A DNA stretch of 64,000 bases from contig CAYJIZ010000001.1 of NCBI GenBank assembly GCA_964370395.1, positions 103,936-167,935 of the forward strand, given 5' to 3'. The notes below the pieces were generated by a model that did not search any database, was not told where the DNA came from, and was given only the letters and a program-made list of their open reading frames with translations. Of the stretch, positions 51,984 through 60,727 are shown piece by piece. Made by a program: the position numbers and the translations under genes. Numbering within the stretch: position 1 is the first letter of the stretch; the number at the start of each line of letters is the position of its first letter. The DNA comes from JBGUVL01 sp964370395 (lineage in GTDB: Bacteria; Bacillota_I; Bacilli_A; Erysipelotrichales; Erysipelotrichaceae).

Positions 51984-52610
51984 ATGAAATTACAAATTGC
52001 GTTAGATACATTAACATTAGAAGAATGTATCGCTTTAATGGATGAGGTGAGAGAAAGTGTAGATGTGATTGAGGTAGGAACACCTTTTATTATTGAAGAG
52101 GGAATGGTTCCTGTACGTGCATTGAAACAACGTTATCCTGAAAAAGAAGTATTGGCAGATGTAAAGATTATGGATGCTGGTGAGTACGAAGCAGACAAAT
52201 GTTTTGCGGCTGGTGCAGATATTGTAACTGTATTGGGAGCAAGCAATGATGCGACAATCGAAGGAGTTGTAGCAAGTGCGAAAAAACACGGGAAAAAAGT
52301 GATGGTGGATATGATTGCGGTAAAAGATTTAGCGCAAAGAACAGCAGAACTAGATGAGATGGGTGTTGATTACATCTGTGTGCATACTGCATTTGACATC
52401 CAATCAACTGGAAAGAATCCTTTGGATGAGTTAATGGTTGTAAATAAAATCGTGAAAAAGGCACAATCAGCAGTGGCTGGTGGTGTGAAATTAGCAACCA
52501 TCGATGCAATCGTACAAGAAGGTGCAGGTATTATTGTTGTTGGTGGGGCGATTAGCAATGCCCAAGATCGTGCTGCCATGGCAAACGAAATGAAAACGCA
52601 TATGCGTTAA
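51984..52610 (+). CDS. hxlA: 3-hexulose-6-phosphate synthase
   Basis: A 208-residue orotidine decarboxylase-fold enzyme close to bacterial HPS ('LQIALDTLTLEECIALM', 'VLADVKIMDAGEYEADKCFA', 'VDYICVHTAFDIQSTGKNPL'). HPS condenses formaldehyde with ribulose-5-phosphate; with its partner PHI it forms the ribulose monophosphate route, run forward for formaldehyde removal or backward to make pentose. It is more like HPS than ulaD-type keto-gulonate decarboxylase, judged by eye. It has a good site and starts 2 bases after deoR. Confidence 0.85.
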   Translation: MKLQIALDTLTLEECIALMDEVRESVDVIEVGTPFIIEEGMVPVRALKQRYPEKEVLADVKIMDAGEYEADKCFAAGADIVTVLGASNDATIEGVVASAKKHGKKVMVDMIAVKDLAQRTAELDEMGVDYICVHTAFDIQSTGKNPLDELMVVNKIVKKAQSAVAGGVKLATIDAIVQEGAGIIVVGGAISNAQDRAAMANEMKTHMR

Positions 52611-52617
52611 GGAGGAC

Positions 52618-53181
52618 ATGATGGACAATAAACAATTTGCGAAAGTAGTAGTAGAAGAATTACAACACACACTAACAAGTATTGATAGTGATGCTGCCGA
52701 TCGTTTTGTGGATTTGATTTTGAATGCGGATGAAGTGTTCTGTGCAGGGGCAGGACGAAGTGGTTTTCAAGTGAAAGGATTTGCAATGCGCTTGATGCAT
52801 ATGGGAGTTCCTTCTTATGTGGTTGGAGAAACATGTACTCCAAATATTAAAGAAAATGGTTTGCTTGTTGTATGTAGTGGAAGTGGAGAAACAAAATCAC
52901 TTGTTAACCATGCAACAAAAGCAAAAGAAATGGGAGCAAAAATTGCTTTGATTACAATCAATCCCTCTTCTAGTATCGCAACGATGGCAGATGTTGTTAT
53001 TGAAATTAGTGCACCTTCTCCAAAAAGTGCCAAAGAAGGAGAGATCAAATCCATTCAACCAATGGGTTCCTTATTTGAACAATCTGAAGGTATCTTTATG
53101 GACATTGCAATCATGATGTTGATGCAACGCAAAGGTTTGGATTCGGATACGATGTTTGGTCGTCATGCGAATATGGAGTAA
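52618..53181 (+). CDS. hxlB: 6-phospho-3-hexuloisomerase
   Basis: A 187-residue SIS-domain isomerase ('VFCAGAGRSGFQVKGFAMRL', 'VVCSGSGETKSLVNHATKAK', 'SLFEQSEGIFMDIAIMMLMQ'), the standard partner of HPS. It turns 3-hexulose-6-phosphate into fructose-6-phosphate. Starts at ATG 52618 or 52621 after GGAGG, 7 bases downstream of hxlA. Confidence 0.9.
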   Translation: MMDNKQFAKVVVEELQHTLTSIDSDAADRFVDLILNADEVFCAGAGRSGFQVKGFAMRLMHMGVPSYVVGETCTPNIKENGLLVVCSGSGETKSLVNHATKAKEMGAKIALITINPSSSIATMADVVIEISAPSPKSAKEGEIKSIQPMGSLFEQSEGIFMDIAIMMLMQRKGLDSDTMFGRHANME

Positions 53182-53186
53182 GAAAT

Positions 53187-53543
53187 ATGAAAAAAGAGAT
53201 GGTTAAATTTGTTGAGAAACCTTGGGGAAGTGAAAGTTGGATTGCGGTGAATGATCATTATGCACTGAAAATAATTCGTTTGAATAAGGGAAGTCGTACA
53301 AGTTTGCAATACCATAATTTAAAGGAAGAGCATATTTATTTGTGGGAAGGGAAGTTGCGTGTTGAAGAGGACGATGAAAATGGAAATTTAATTGTTTGTG
53401 AATACACGCAAGGTGAAATCATGCATAATCCTCCACTCGCAAAACATCGCTTAACCGCATTAGAAGACAGTGTGTTTGTGGAAGTAAGCACACCTCATTT
53501 AAGTGATGTAGTACGTGTGGAAGACGATTACCAACGTGATTAA
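53187..53543 (+). CDS. Cupin, phosphomannose isomerase type II-like
   Basis: A 118-residue single-domain cupin with 'VEKPWGSESWIAVNDHYALK' and 'SLQYHNLKEEHIYLWEGK' as in the C-terminal cupin of mannose-6-phosphate isomerase/GMP bifunctional enzymes. It is encoded in the HPS/PHI operon 5 bases after hxlB and ends at a hairpin. It may isomerise or bind the phosphorylated sugar of this pathway. No nucleotidyltransferase part is present. Confidence 0.75.
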   Translation: MKKEMVKFVEKPWGSESWIAVNDHYALKIIRLNKGSRTSLQYHNLKEEHIYLWEGKLRVEEDDENGNLIVCEYTQGEIMHNPPLAKHRLTALEDSVFVEVSTPHLSDVVRVEDDYQRD

Positions 53544-53545
53544 AT

Positions 53546-53568
53546 AACGATACGTAATGTATCGTTTT
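53546..53568 (+). terminator. Hairpin after cupin gene
   Basis: AACGATAC (53546-53553), GTAAT, GTATCGTT (53559-53566), TTCG. The short U tract may allow read-through to the transporter. Confidence 0.65.
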
Positions 53569-53593
53569 CGTATTTTCAAAAGAGGAGAATAAA

Positions 53594-54748
53594 ATGAAAA
53601 CACTAAAAAAGAAAAATATACTAATGCTTTGTTTATTGTATTTTGTTTCGTTTATCTCGTTTGCCCTTCCATATGGGTATATGCAGACGTTTTTGGCTTA
53701 TGTAGGATACGATGTTGTAGAGCGTGGAATCATCTTGTCAGGAACGGCACTTGTCGCGATTGTCTTTCAATTTGTCGCGGGATACTTATGTGATAAGTTC
53801 AAAACAGATAAGTTATTTTATAATCTTTTAATTATTGCTTTCACAATCACAACGTATGTGATGTACCAAGTAACGGATTATAACTTCTTCTTACACTTGA
53901 TTTTCATGTCATTAGTGGGAGGAATTTTTCGAACGGTAAATGCAGTACAAGATGCATGGTGTTTGGAAACGGATGATGATTGTAAGAATAACTATGGACC
54001 AATTCGTGCTTTTGGAGCGATTGGTTGGATGATTGGATCACCAATTGGTGCTTGGATTATCGCCCAGTATGGTTATCCTTCACTAGGAATTGTATTTGCT
54101 GGACTATCAATTGTGAATGTACTTATTACGATGTTTATGCAAGATGCAACCAAACATGAAAAAGCAGGCGGCATTAAAGTTAGCGATTTAAAATTATTGC
54201 TATTAAATAAGCGTTATGTGATTATCGTTCTTATCTTTTTAGTAGTCAACATCATTTCCATTGCGGATATTTATACGACAGTAGATAAGATGATGGCACT
54301 TGGAGCCAAAGAAGGAATGGTAGGAGCAAGATGGTCAATACAAGCATTTACAGAGCTACCGCTATTTTTTGCTGGAGGGTATTTGCTTAAGAAGTTTGGT
54401 GATTATAAACTAATGGTATTTGGCACGATTATGTACATTGTGCGTTTTGTATTATATGCATTCGTGCAGTCTGCAGAGTTAATCGTTGTTGTTTCATTAC
54501 TACAATGTGTAACCTTCCCATTAATTATGATCACAAGTAAAACATTAGTGGACGATGCAGCACCAATTGAACTGCGCGCAAGTGGACAAACGATTGCTAG
54601 TGCGATCTATATCGGGGTGTCTTTATTAATCACACCAATCATTTCCGGGGTTATGGTAAATGCAGTAGGAATTGACATGACTTTAGTTATCATTGGGTTG
54701 TTTGGAATCGTTGCACTTCTTCTTGCAGGTGTTTATAAAAAAATATAA
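53594..54748 (+). CDS. MFS transporter (LacY/nucleoside symporter-like)
   Basis: A 384-residue transporter with about twelve hydrophobic segments and the MFS loop 'GYLCDKFKTDKLF'. 'VQDAWCLETDD' and 'GPIRAFGAIGWMIGSPIGAW' are seen in the LacY/NHS-like MFS branch. It probably imports a sugar or nucleoside for the HPS/PHI operon just before it, from which only a weak hairpin separates it. AGAGGAG precedes the ATG. Confidence 0.8.
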   Translation: MKTLKKKNILMLCLLYFVSFISFALPYGYMQTFLAYVGYDVVERGIILSGTALVAIVFQFVAGYLCDKFKTDKLFYNLLIIAFTITTYVMYQVTDYNFFLHLIFMSLVGGIFRTVNAVQDAWCLETDDDCKNNYGPIRAFGAIGWMIGSPIGAWIIAQYGYPSLGIVFAGLSIVNVLITMFMQDATKHEKAGGIKVSDLKLLLLNKRYVIIVLIFLVVNIISIADIYTTVDKMMALGAKEGMVGARWSIQAFTELPLFFAGGYLLKKFGDYKLMVFGTIMYIVRFVLYAFVQSAELIVVVSLLQCVTFPLIMITSKTLVDDAAPIELRASGQTIASAIYIGVSLLITPIISGVMVNAVGIDMTLVIIGLFGIVALLLAGVYKKI

Positions 54749-54770
54749 ACATTTATTTAAATTTAGAGTT

Positions 54771-54785
54771 GTTGTATAATACAAC
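54771..54785. promoter_or_regulatory. Palindrome covering a -10 element
   Basis: GTTGTAT-A-ATACAAC with TATAAT (54775-54780) inside it, upstream of the small membrane protein gene. Suggests repressor control; no clear -35. Confidence 0.5.
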
Positions 54786-54809
54786 GTATAGAAAATAAGG
54801 AGTGCAATT

Positions 54810-55334
54810 ATGTTAGATAACGTGTATTTTCAAATGATTATTATCATTTTAATTATCGGGTATGGTTTATTTTGTTTGATTAAAGTAGGAAGAGTGTACT
54901 TACAACATTCAAAATTAAAAAAAGAGTACATTGAAAAAAACAGAGGAAAGTATGTGTACCAACAAGATTTTTATATTTGGGCAATTGTGTATAGTTTGGT
55001 TTCTGTAATCGCATTTGCATTAGCTATATATGATGTAACCAATCAAAAAGATTACACAATGGCAGCGGCATTTGCTTTTATGGGAATGTTCTGTGTTACC
55101 TTTGTAATGGATGCGATAATGAAACGCCAAGCATTCTTTGATGAAGATGGATTTTTCTACGAGTTAAAGTATTACCGCTATCGCAGTGTAGTACGTTTGG
55201 AACCAAGAAAATCAATTATTCAAAGTTATGATTTATTTTTAAGTGGCGATACAAGTATTCGTATTTCACGCAAAATGGGTGATGTATTGGAAGAGAAAAG
55301 AAAAGAATACAAAAAAAATAAGAAAAACAAGTAG
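54810..55334 (+). CDS. Hypothetical membrane protein
   Basis: A 174-residue protein with an N-terminal hydrophobic helix (about 5-26), two more (about 60-78 and 88-105) and a basic C-terminus ('KRKEYKKNKKNK'). No domain is recognised. AAGGAG precedes the ATG. It is followed by the HAD phosphatase 9 bases later, so the two are probably co-transcribed. Confidence 0.65.
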   Translation: MLDNVYFQMIIIILIIGYGLFCLIKVGRVYLQHSKLKKEYIEKNRGKYVYQQDFYIWAIVYSLVSVIAFALAIYDVTNQKDYTMAAAFAFMGMFCVTFVMDAIMKRQAFFDEDGFFYELKYYRYRSVVRLEPRKSIIQSYDLFLSGDTSIRISRKMGDVLEEKRKEYKKNKKNK

Positions 55335-55343
55335 AGGTATCGT

Positions 55344-56135
55344 ATGTATAAATTAGCAGTGTTTGATGTCGATGGGACATTGGTGACACGCAAGGATCGC
55401 GTGTTATTGGATTCGACGATTCAATCATTACGAAAACTGAAAGAAAATGGAATTAAAATAGCGATTGCGAGTGGTCGACCACCATTTGCGATGGAAAAGA
55501 GTTTATTAGAACAAATTGATTTTGATTATTTTATATGTAGTAATGGAACGTATGTAATGAATGCTGAACATGTTGCATTGTACGTAGAAGAAATGCCGGC
55601 TTCAACAGTTGAAGCTTTCGCATTGGATTTTGCGAAAAAAGATGATGCTATCATGTTTCAATTTGCAGACAAAGGGTATTGTTATCATGGATTAAAACGT
55701 ATTTCACATATGTTGAATCACTGTTTAGGACGCCTTGATTTATTGGCGGATGATCGAGAAGAAACATCACGTCATCTCACTTCGCTTCCCTTTGCAGCAG
55801 TAGCGTTTATTCAAAAGAATAATTTGGCGTATTACCAAACAAGATATCCTAGTTATCGTTTTGAATCATTTTTAAATGATTATTATGACATTTATCCATT
55901 CACTTGTAGCAAAGCGACTGGTATAATGCATCTATGTGAAAAGATTCAAATTGCAATGGATGACGTGATTTGTTTTGGCGATGCCTTAAATGATGTGGAA
56001 ATGTTAAAGGCATGCGGATGTGGTGTGGCAATGGGAGATGCGCTAGAAGAAGCCAAAGCGGTTGCAGATTATATCACAACCCAATCAGATGAAGATGGGA
56101 TTTATCAAGCGTGTTGTCATTTTAAATTATTGTAA
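55344..56135 (+). CDS. HAD-superfamily (Cof-type) phosphatase
   Basis: A 263-residue HAD hydrolase with D-V-D-G-T (Asp8, Asp10), 'IASGRPP', 'FICSNGTYV' and 'CFGDALNDVEML'. Cof-type enzymes dephosphorylate sugar phosphates or cofactors. It precedes a SIS-domain sugar-phosphate protein, suggesting a role in clearing phosphosugars. Substrate unknown. Confidence 0.87.
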   Translation: MYKLAVFDVDGTLVTRKDRVLLDSTIQSLRKLKENGIKIAIASGRPPFAMEKSLLEQIDFDYFICSNGTYVMNAEHVALYVEEMPASTVEAFALDFAKKDDAIMFQFADKGYCYHGLKRISHMLNHCLGRLDLLADDREETSRHLTSLPFAAVAFIQKNNLAYYQTRYPSYRFESFLNDYYDIYPFTCSKATGIMHLCEKIQIAMDDVICFGDALNDVEMLKACGCGVAMGDALEEAKAVADYITTQSDEDGIYQACCHFKLL

Positions 56136-56148
56136 GGAGAAAAAAACA

Positions 56149-56892
56149 ATGAGTAAAAGTGCGTATGAAACAGCATTTGCGGTTGGTTTAGAAACCGTAA
56201 ATAAAATTAAAGAAACCCAACAAGAGGCAATTACGAAAGCAGCGAAGATGATTGCGAATGCACACATGAACAAAAATACATTTTATGTGAGTGGAAGTGG
56301 TCATTCACACAGTGTTGCTGAAGAATTGTATGGTAGAGCAGGTGGATTGGCCTTTACAGTGCCAATTATGACAAGTGAATTAACACTTACAGAGCATCCG
56401 ACGAAATCGACTTATCTAGAACGATTGAGTGGGTATGCAAAGATTTTAATAGAATTATACAAAGTAGGAAAAGACGATGTTATTTTAATTGCTTCCAATG
56501 CAGGACGTAATGCGTATCCAGTGGAATTGGCATTAGAAGCGAAAAAGAACGGTGCGAAAGTTATCGCATTAACAAACTTAACACATTCACAACAAGTAAC
56601 GTCTCGTGATGCGAGTGGAAAACGTTTGTTTGAAGTGGCAGATGTAGTGATTGATAGTTGTGGACAATTAGGTGATTCAGCAACATACTTAGATGGTGTA
56701 GATGTTCCTATTTTACCAACATCTTCAATCGCGAATGCATTCATTTGTGCTGCATTGAGTGCGGAAGTAGTAGCGACATTACATGAGAATGGACAAGAAG
56801 CAGAAGTGTTTGTTAGTGCAAATGTAGATGGCGGATTTGAAAAAAATGAAGCATACATGGAAAAATATTGTAGAATGTATGTAAAGAAATAA
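56149..56892 (+). CDS. SIS-domain phosphosugar-binding protein (UPF0309-like)
   Basis: A 247-residue SIS protein with 'TFYVSGSGHSHSVAEELYGR', 'ILIASNAGRNAYPVELALEA' and 'GDSATYLDGVDVPILPTSSI'. This UPF0309-like family binds N-acetylhexosamine or other sugar phosphates and may isomerise or hydrolyse them. ATG 56149 follows TAAGGAGA; earlier in-frame ATGs lie inside the HAD gene. Gene order links it to the phosphatase before it. Confidence 0.85.
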   Translation: MSKSAYETAFAVGLETVNKIKETQQEAITKAAKMIANAHMNKNTFYVSGSGHSHSVAEELYGRAGGLAFTVPIMTSELTLTEHPTKSTYLERLSGYAKILIELYKVGKDDVILIASNAGRNAYPVELALEAKKNGAKVIALTNLTHSQQVTSRDASGKRLFEVADVVIDSCGQLGDSATYLDGVDVPILPTSSIANAFICAALSAEVVATLHENGQEAEVFVSANVDGGFEKNEAYMEKYCRMYVKK

Positions 56893-56911
56893 AAAGAAAG
56901 AGGTAGTTATT

Positions 56912-57262
56912 ATGGCAAAAAGTAAGAATACACCAAAGAAAACAATGGCGAGAATTATCATCGACGTATTTTTAAGAAGAGGAGCAATATCCCCAGATAC
57001 TGCAATTCCAATTGAAGAATTCAAAGATGTGAAGATGACTTCTTCTGTCATTTCTTATACGATTGCAAATTTGATGCAAGATGAAATCGTACAAAAAACA
57101 GGAGATGATCGTTATTACTTTGTGGAAGACAAATGGCGTGCACTGCAAAAGAAAGTGGGACGTGCTTATTGGATTTTATTAGGAATGCCACTATTGGTGT
57201 TAATCGTCTTTTTGTTAGTTACTAACTGGAACGATTTATCAGCTATCTTCTTTGTGAAATAA
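56912..57262 (+). CDS. Hypothetical protein with winged-helix-like part and C-terminal membrane anchor
   Basis: A 116-residue protein. The basic N-terminus and residues about 10-75 could form a small helical or winged-helix unit ('SSVISYTIANLMQDEIVQKT'), ending in one hydrophobic segment ('AYWILLGMPLLVLIVFLLV', about 85-103). No family is recognised. GAAAGAGG precedes the ATG. Last gene before a perfect terminator. Confidence 0.6.
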   Translation: MAKSKNTPKKTMARIIIDVFLRRGAISPDTAIPIEEFKDVKMTSSVISYTIANLMQDEIVQKTGDDRYYFVEDKWRALQKKVGRAYWILLGMPLLVLIVFLLVTNWNDLSAIFFVK

Positions 57263-57286
57263 GGACAATATATTGTCCTTTTTTTA
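57261..57286 (+). terminator. Perfect-palindrome terminator
   Basis: AAGGACAATA (57261-57270) directly joined to TATTGTCCTT (57271-57280), then TTTTTA. Confidence 0.85.
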
Positions 57287-57339
57287 TGCTTAAAGTTATA
57301 AAAAATGTAGCAATAAATAGTTCAACTCCCTTTGTTTCC

Positions 57340-57368
57340 TTGAAAAAATTTCCATTTTACGATATAGT
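57340..57368 (+). promoter_or_regulatory. Promoter of wall-anchored protein gene
   Basis: TTGAAA (57340-57345), 17-base spacer, TATAGT (57363-57368). Confidence 0.65.
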
Positions 57369-57421
57369 GAAAATAAATATAACCTATTTTGTTGGTTTAG
57401 ATGGAGAAGGGAATTTTAGAA

Positions 57422-59281
57422 ATGAGAAGAATGATTCAAAGGGTGAGTGTATTATTTATTGCTTTTACTATGATAATGGTGTGTTTCCCATTAAAGGTGC
57501 AAGCCCAAGTAGAAAGTGAAGCGTTATTATTCATAAATGAGGAGTTGTATATTGGTAGCGCTGAGAATGCATACAATTTTGATAAAAATGGTATGGAGAA
57601 ATATACAAGACAAACGGATAAGTGGGAAATCGTAGGGAATACATTAACGCTAAACGGGTTTTCGTTTGAAACCACTTCAGGTTTGGGTTTAGTGGTTGCT
57701 GATGGTGGAATTATTGAACTTGCAGCCGGATCTGTTAATACGATAAAAACAAGCGGATCATTTAATATTAAAGATTCTAGTTACTATATTGAGATTTATG
57801 GAAAATCATTATCAATCCAAGGAAAAGGAACTTTAAATACATATGGAAGTACAGATAGAATCAGCGAACACGGGAGTTCAATTTTATCTTTGGGATCGTT
57901 GACATTGAAAGATTGTACATTAAATATGACCTGTCTAAATGTTAAATATTCACAATGGGTAATTTCAAACGAAGATTTAAATTGTGATAATGTAGAAATA
58001 AATATATATACAAAACAGACTTTAGGTTTAGAGGGGGCGTATGGGATTACGAGTTATGGAGAAGATAACAATATAAAAGATTCGTTTATTAATATTATAT
58101 CTTACTCTAATTTAAATGGTCCCTTTGCTGCGGTACAGTCTGATAGAGGAAGGATAACCATCGAACAAAGTATTCTAAATATTGAAAATTTAGGTACCTC
58201 GGAGTTTACCAGTTATCGTTCATTCGGTGTTTTTTCAAAAGATTTAATGAAAATTAATAATAGTTATGTATCTGTTAACAAAGTAGAAGAGGCTTTTATA
58301 TCAGAAGCTGATATAATTGCAGAAAATGCAACTGTAACAGGAGCGAAAGAAGAATTTTTAAGTGGGACTTCTAAACTATTGACACCAGGAGGTGAGAATC
58401 CAGTTATATTAGATAATAAAACATTTAATTTTATTGGATTAACAGCGAACGGAACCACTGAAATAGAGACAACAACAGAATTGCAATTAACATTTGATAG
58501 TTATGTGCCTTCTCTAACGGAAGATAATATTACAGTTACTGGAGCAAAAAAAGGAGCACTAACAAAAGTTTCTAATCGTGGTGAGTATACGCTAGCAGTT
58601 TCGGATATAACAGTAGAAGATAGAAAAAGTATCACAGTTGATATAGAAGTACCTAATTTAAAATTTGGAGAAAAGAAGCAATCTGTCGCTGAAAAAGCAC
58701 CAGATCCAGTTCCTGTCAATTACGAAATGTTAGAAGGAGCAAATGCGCAATGGAGCAATGGAACCAAAGAAGGAATGGTTTTAAAATCAAATGGAGAGTT
58801 AGATAAATTTAAGGAATTAAAAATTAATGGAAACATCGTGGGTAAAGAAAATTATCTAGCCCAAAAAGGAAGTACAATTATTACTTTGAAACCAGAATAT
58901 TTGAACACTTTGAATTATGGAAAATATTCAGTAGAAATGGTATTTATTGATGGTAGTGCCACGACTTCGATTACTATTAAAGGTGCTGCAAATGGAGATG
59001 ATACGGGGGAAGAAGTTAAGCCTGGAGATGACACAGAGGAAGATGTTACACCAGGAGGAAAAGATGAGAATATTAAACCTGGTGATGGCAAAGAGGAAGA
59101 TGTTACACCTGAAGGTGATAAAGGCAACGAAGAGAAATTGCCACCAGTTAGTCAAAAACCAGAAACAAAAAGTCCGAATACGGGAGATCATACAAATTCG
59201 TCTAGATGGATTTTGTTGATGGTGATGGCAGGTTCGATCATAATGTTATCGCGTTTCGCAAAAGAGAGATCACGTGATTAG
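57422..59281 (+). CDS. Cell-wall-anchored surface protein with SPNTG sorting signal
   Basis: A 619-residue exported protein. The signal peptide (1-28, cleavage near 'VQA') is followed by a beta-helix-like region (about 30-300, repeated short beta turns such as 'IEIYGKSLSIQGKGTLNTYG') and Ig-like beta modules (about 310-520). A Gly/Asp/Glu/Lys/Pro repeat spacer comes next (about 525-580). The C-terminal sorting signal is S-P-N-T-G (584-588), a hydrophobic stretch and a positively charged tail. Sortase would anchor it to peptidoglycan. The first Leu of LPXTG is Ser. An adhesive or glycan-binding role is inferred. Start ATG 57422; ATG 57431 also possible. Confidence 0.8.
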   Translation: MRRMIQRVSVLFIAFTMIMVCFPLKVQAQVESEALLFINEELYIGSAENAYNFDKNGMEKYTRQTDKWEIVGNTLTLNGFSFETTSGLGLVVADGGIIELAAGSVNTIKTSGSFNIKDSSYYIEIYGKSLSIQGKGTLNTYGSTDRISEHGSSILSLGSLTLKDCTLNMTCLNVKYSQWVISNEDLNCDNVEINIYTKQTLGLEGAYGITSYGEDNNIKDSFINIISYSNLNGPFAAVQSDRGRITIEQSILNIENLGTSEFTSYRSFGVFSKDLMKINNSYVSVNKVEEAFISEADIIAENATVTGAKEEFLSGTSKLLTPGGENPVILDNKTFNFIGLTANGTTEIETTTELQLTFDSYVPSLTEDNITVTGAKKGALTKVSNRGEYTLAVSDITVEDRKSITVDIEVPNLKFGEKKQSVAEKAPDPVPVNYEMLEGANAQWSNGTKEGMVLKSNGELDKFKELKINGNIVGKENYLAQKGSTIITLKPEYLNTLNYGKYSVEMVFIDGSATTSITIKGAANGDDTGEEVKPGDDTEEDVTPGGKDENIKPGDGKEEDVTPEGDKGNEEKLPPVSQKPETKSPNTGDHTNSSRWILLMVMAGSIIMLSRFAKERSRD

Positions 59282-59315
59282 TTTAGGTTATTGAGAAAAG
59301 TGAAGGAAAAACAAA

Positions 59316-59346
59316 AGAGTCATGTGGATTGTCGCATGACTTTTTC
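59316..59346 (+). terminator. Terminator after surface protein gene
   Basis: AGTCATG (59318-59324) and CATGACT (59335-59341), then TTTT. Confidence 0.75.
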
Positions 59347-59442
59347 ATATTGTATAAACGCAGGTTAACGATGAAATGTGGAGTCTAGAATTATTGTTTT
59401 AATGACAAATGTCAAAGAAAGATATAATGTCCTAACATTATA

Positions 59443-59471
59443 TTGATTTTTAAAAATTGTTATACTATAAT
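59443..59471 (+). promoter_or_regulatory. Promoter of manA
   Basis: TTGATT (59443-59448), 17-base spacer, TATAAT (59466-59471). A start codon upstream of it for manA is therefore unlikely. Confidence 0.8.
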
Positions 59472-59490
59472 GAACTTAGAGGTGTTTATT

Positions 59491-60429
59491 ATGTATCCAT
59501 TAAAGTTGAAACCAGTATATGATAAAACGATTTGGGCAAACAATAAATTAAGTACACTTAGAGGTTTGCCAGAAGAAGGCTTTGGAACAAGTTGGGAAGT
59601 GAGTGCCCACCCGTATTCGCAAAATGAAATAATGAACGGGGAATACAAGGGAATGAACTTGTTGCAATTACTAGAAAAAGAACCAAAACAAATGTTAGGG
59701 AAACATCCAATGGAGAAGATGCTTCGTCTTGCCTTTTTGGATGCCAAAGAGGATTTGTCTATTCAAGTTCACCCTTACAATGATTATGCGAAAGCGCATG
59801 ACAATGATTTGGGAAAAACAGAGTCTTGGTATGTTTTGGATGCCAAAGAAAATGCTACCTTGGTAGCGGGGACGTTAACACAAGACAAAGAAGTGATTCG
59901 TAAAGCAATAGAAGACGAGAATCTAGAACAGTATTTACGTAAAGTGGAAATGAAAGCAGGCGATTTTATTTTTGTTGATGCGGGAATGTTACACGCATTA
60001 GGTGGTGGGATTCTTGCGATTGAAGTAGGAACCAATTCAAATACCACATATCGTTTTTATGACTATGGTCGTAAAGATGCCGATGGGAATGGTAGAGAGT
60101 TACATTTAGAGAAGAGTTTTGATGTTGTTGATTTAACAAAACAAAGTGAAAAAGTAAGTACGCCAATCGTAGAAGGAATAGCACAAGAAAAAGTGCTAGT
60201 TGATTGCGATGAATTTTGCGTTACTCTTTATGATATTGTTGATGAATTAACCCTTGATACAAACCAGGAAGACTTTCATACGTTATCGTTTGTACATAAT
60301 GATGCGATCATCGTTTATGATGGGAAACAAATACCAGTGGAATATTGCGATAATGTATTTGTTCCTGCAACTTGCGGTAAGTATACAATCAAAGGGAATG
60401 TTCGTGTGTTAAAAAGTGTAGCGAGATAG
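59491..60429 (+). CDS. manA: Mannose-6-phosphate isomerase, class I
   Basis: A 312-residue zinc isomerase of the Gram-positive ManA type ('IWANNKLSTLRGLPEEGFGT', 'LSIQVHPYNDYAKAHDND', 'KTESWYVLDAKENA', 'DAGMLHALGGGILAIEVG'). It converts mannose-6-phosphate to fructose-6-phosphate. ATG 59491 follows AGAGGTG and its own promoter. The mannose-family PTS operon lies just downstream, so the two serve one pathway though separately promoted. Confidence 0.92.
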   Translation: MYPLKLKPVYDKTIWANNKLSTLRGLPEEGFGTSWEVSAHPYSQNEIMNGEYKGMNLLQLLEKEPKQMLGKHPMEKMLRLAFLDAKEDLSIQVHPYNDYAKAHDNDLGKTESWYVLDAKENATLVAGTLTQDKEVIRKAIEDENLEQYLRKVEMKAGDFIFVDAGMLHALGGGILAIEVGTNSNTTYRFYDYGRKDADGNGRELHLEKSFDVVDLTKQSEKVSTPIVEGIAQEKVLVDCDEFCVTLYDIVDELTLDTNQEDFHTLSFVHNDAIIVYDGKQIPVEYCDNVFVPATCGKYTIKGNVRVLKSVAR

Positions 60430-60496
60430 AGTATTTCATATTTCTATTTATGACCTAATTTGAATATAAAAGACATAACTTGACCAAATAACACAA

Positions 60497-60587
60497 ATCA
60501 CATAATTCGTTAAAAATTACAAATGTAATCACGATTTTTTACAGTAAAATAGGCGATTCCAAGGTGATTATGTGATAATTATGTGAT
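60497..60587. repeat. Three copies of ATTATGTGAT upstream of mannose PTS
   Basis: An inverted copy (ATCACATAAT, 60497-60506) and two tandem copies (60567-60576, 60578-60587) one helical turn apart, upstream of the promoter. Likely activator or repressor sites. A different direct repeat, TTTCGCAAAAA, lies at 60603 and 60624, 21 bases apart. Confidence 0.7.
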
Positions 60588-60637
60588 TTTTATACGTAAA
60601 TTTTTCGCAAAAAATGTGTAAAATTTCGCAAAAATGG

Positions 60638-60666
60638 TTGAAAAACGTGATTTCTTACGTTATTAT
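60638..60666 (+). promoter_or_regulatory. Promoter of mannose-family PTS operon
   Basis: TTGAAA (60638-60643), 17-base spacer, TATTAT (60661-60666). Confidence 0.7.
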
Positions 60667-60676
60667 AAAGGCGTAG

Positions 60677-60690
60677 TGAAAACGATTACA
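60677..60690. promoter_or_regulatory. Catabolite-responsive (cre-like) site
   Basis: TGAAAACGATTACA fits the CcpA cre consensus and lies over the start of transcription, so CcpA could block the mannose PTS operon when preferred sugar is present. Confidence 0.65.
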
Positions 60691-60727
60691 TCTTTTCACG
60701 TTCTCTTGATGAAAGGAAAAATTAAAT

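Noticed and set aside
57286..57519. A 77-codon frame before the surface protein
   Set aside because: It spans the promoter and the signal-peptide region of the real gene and has no ribosome site.
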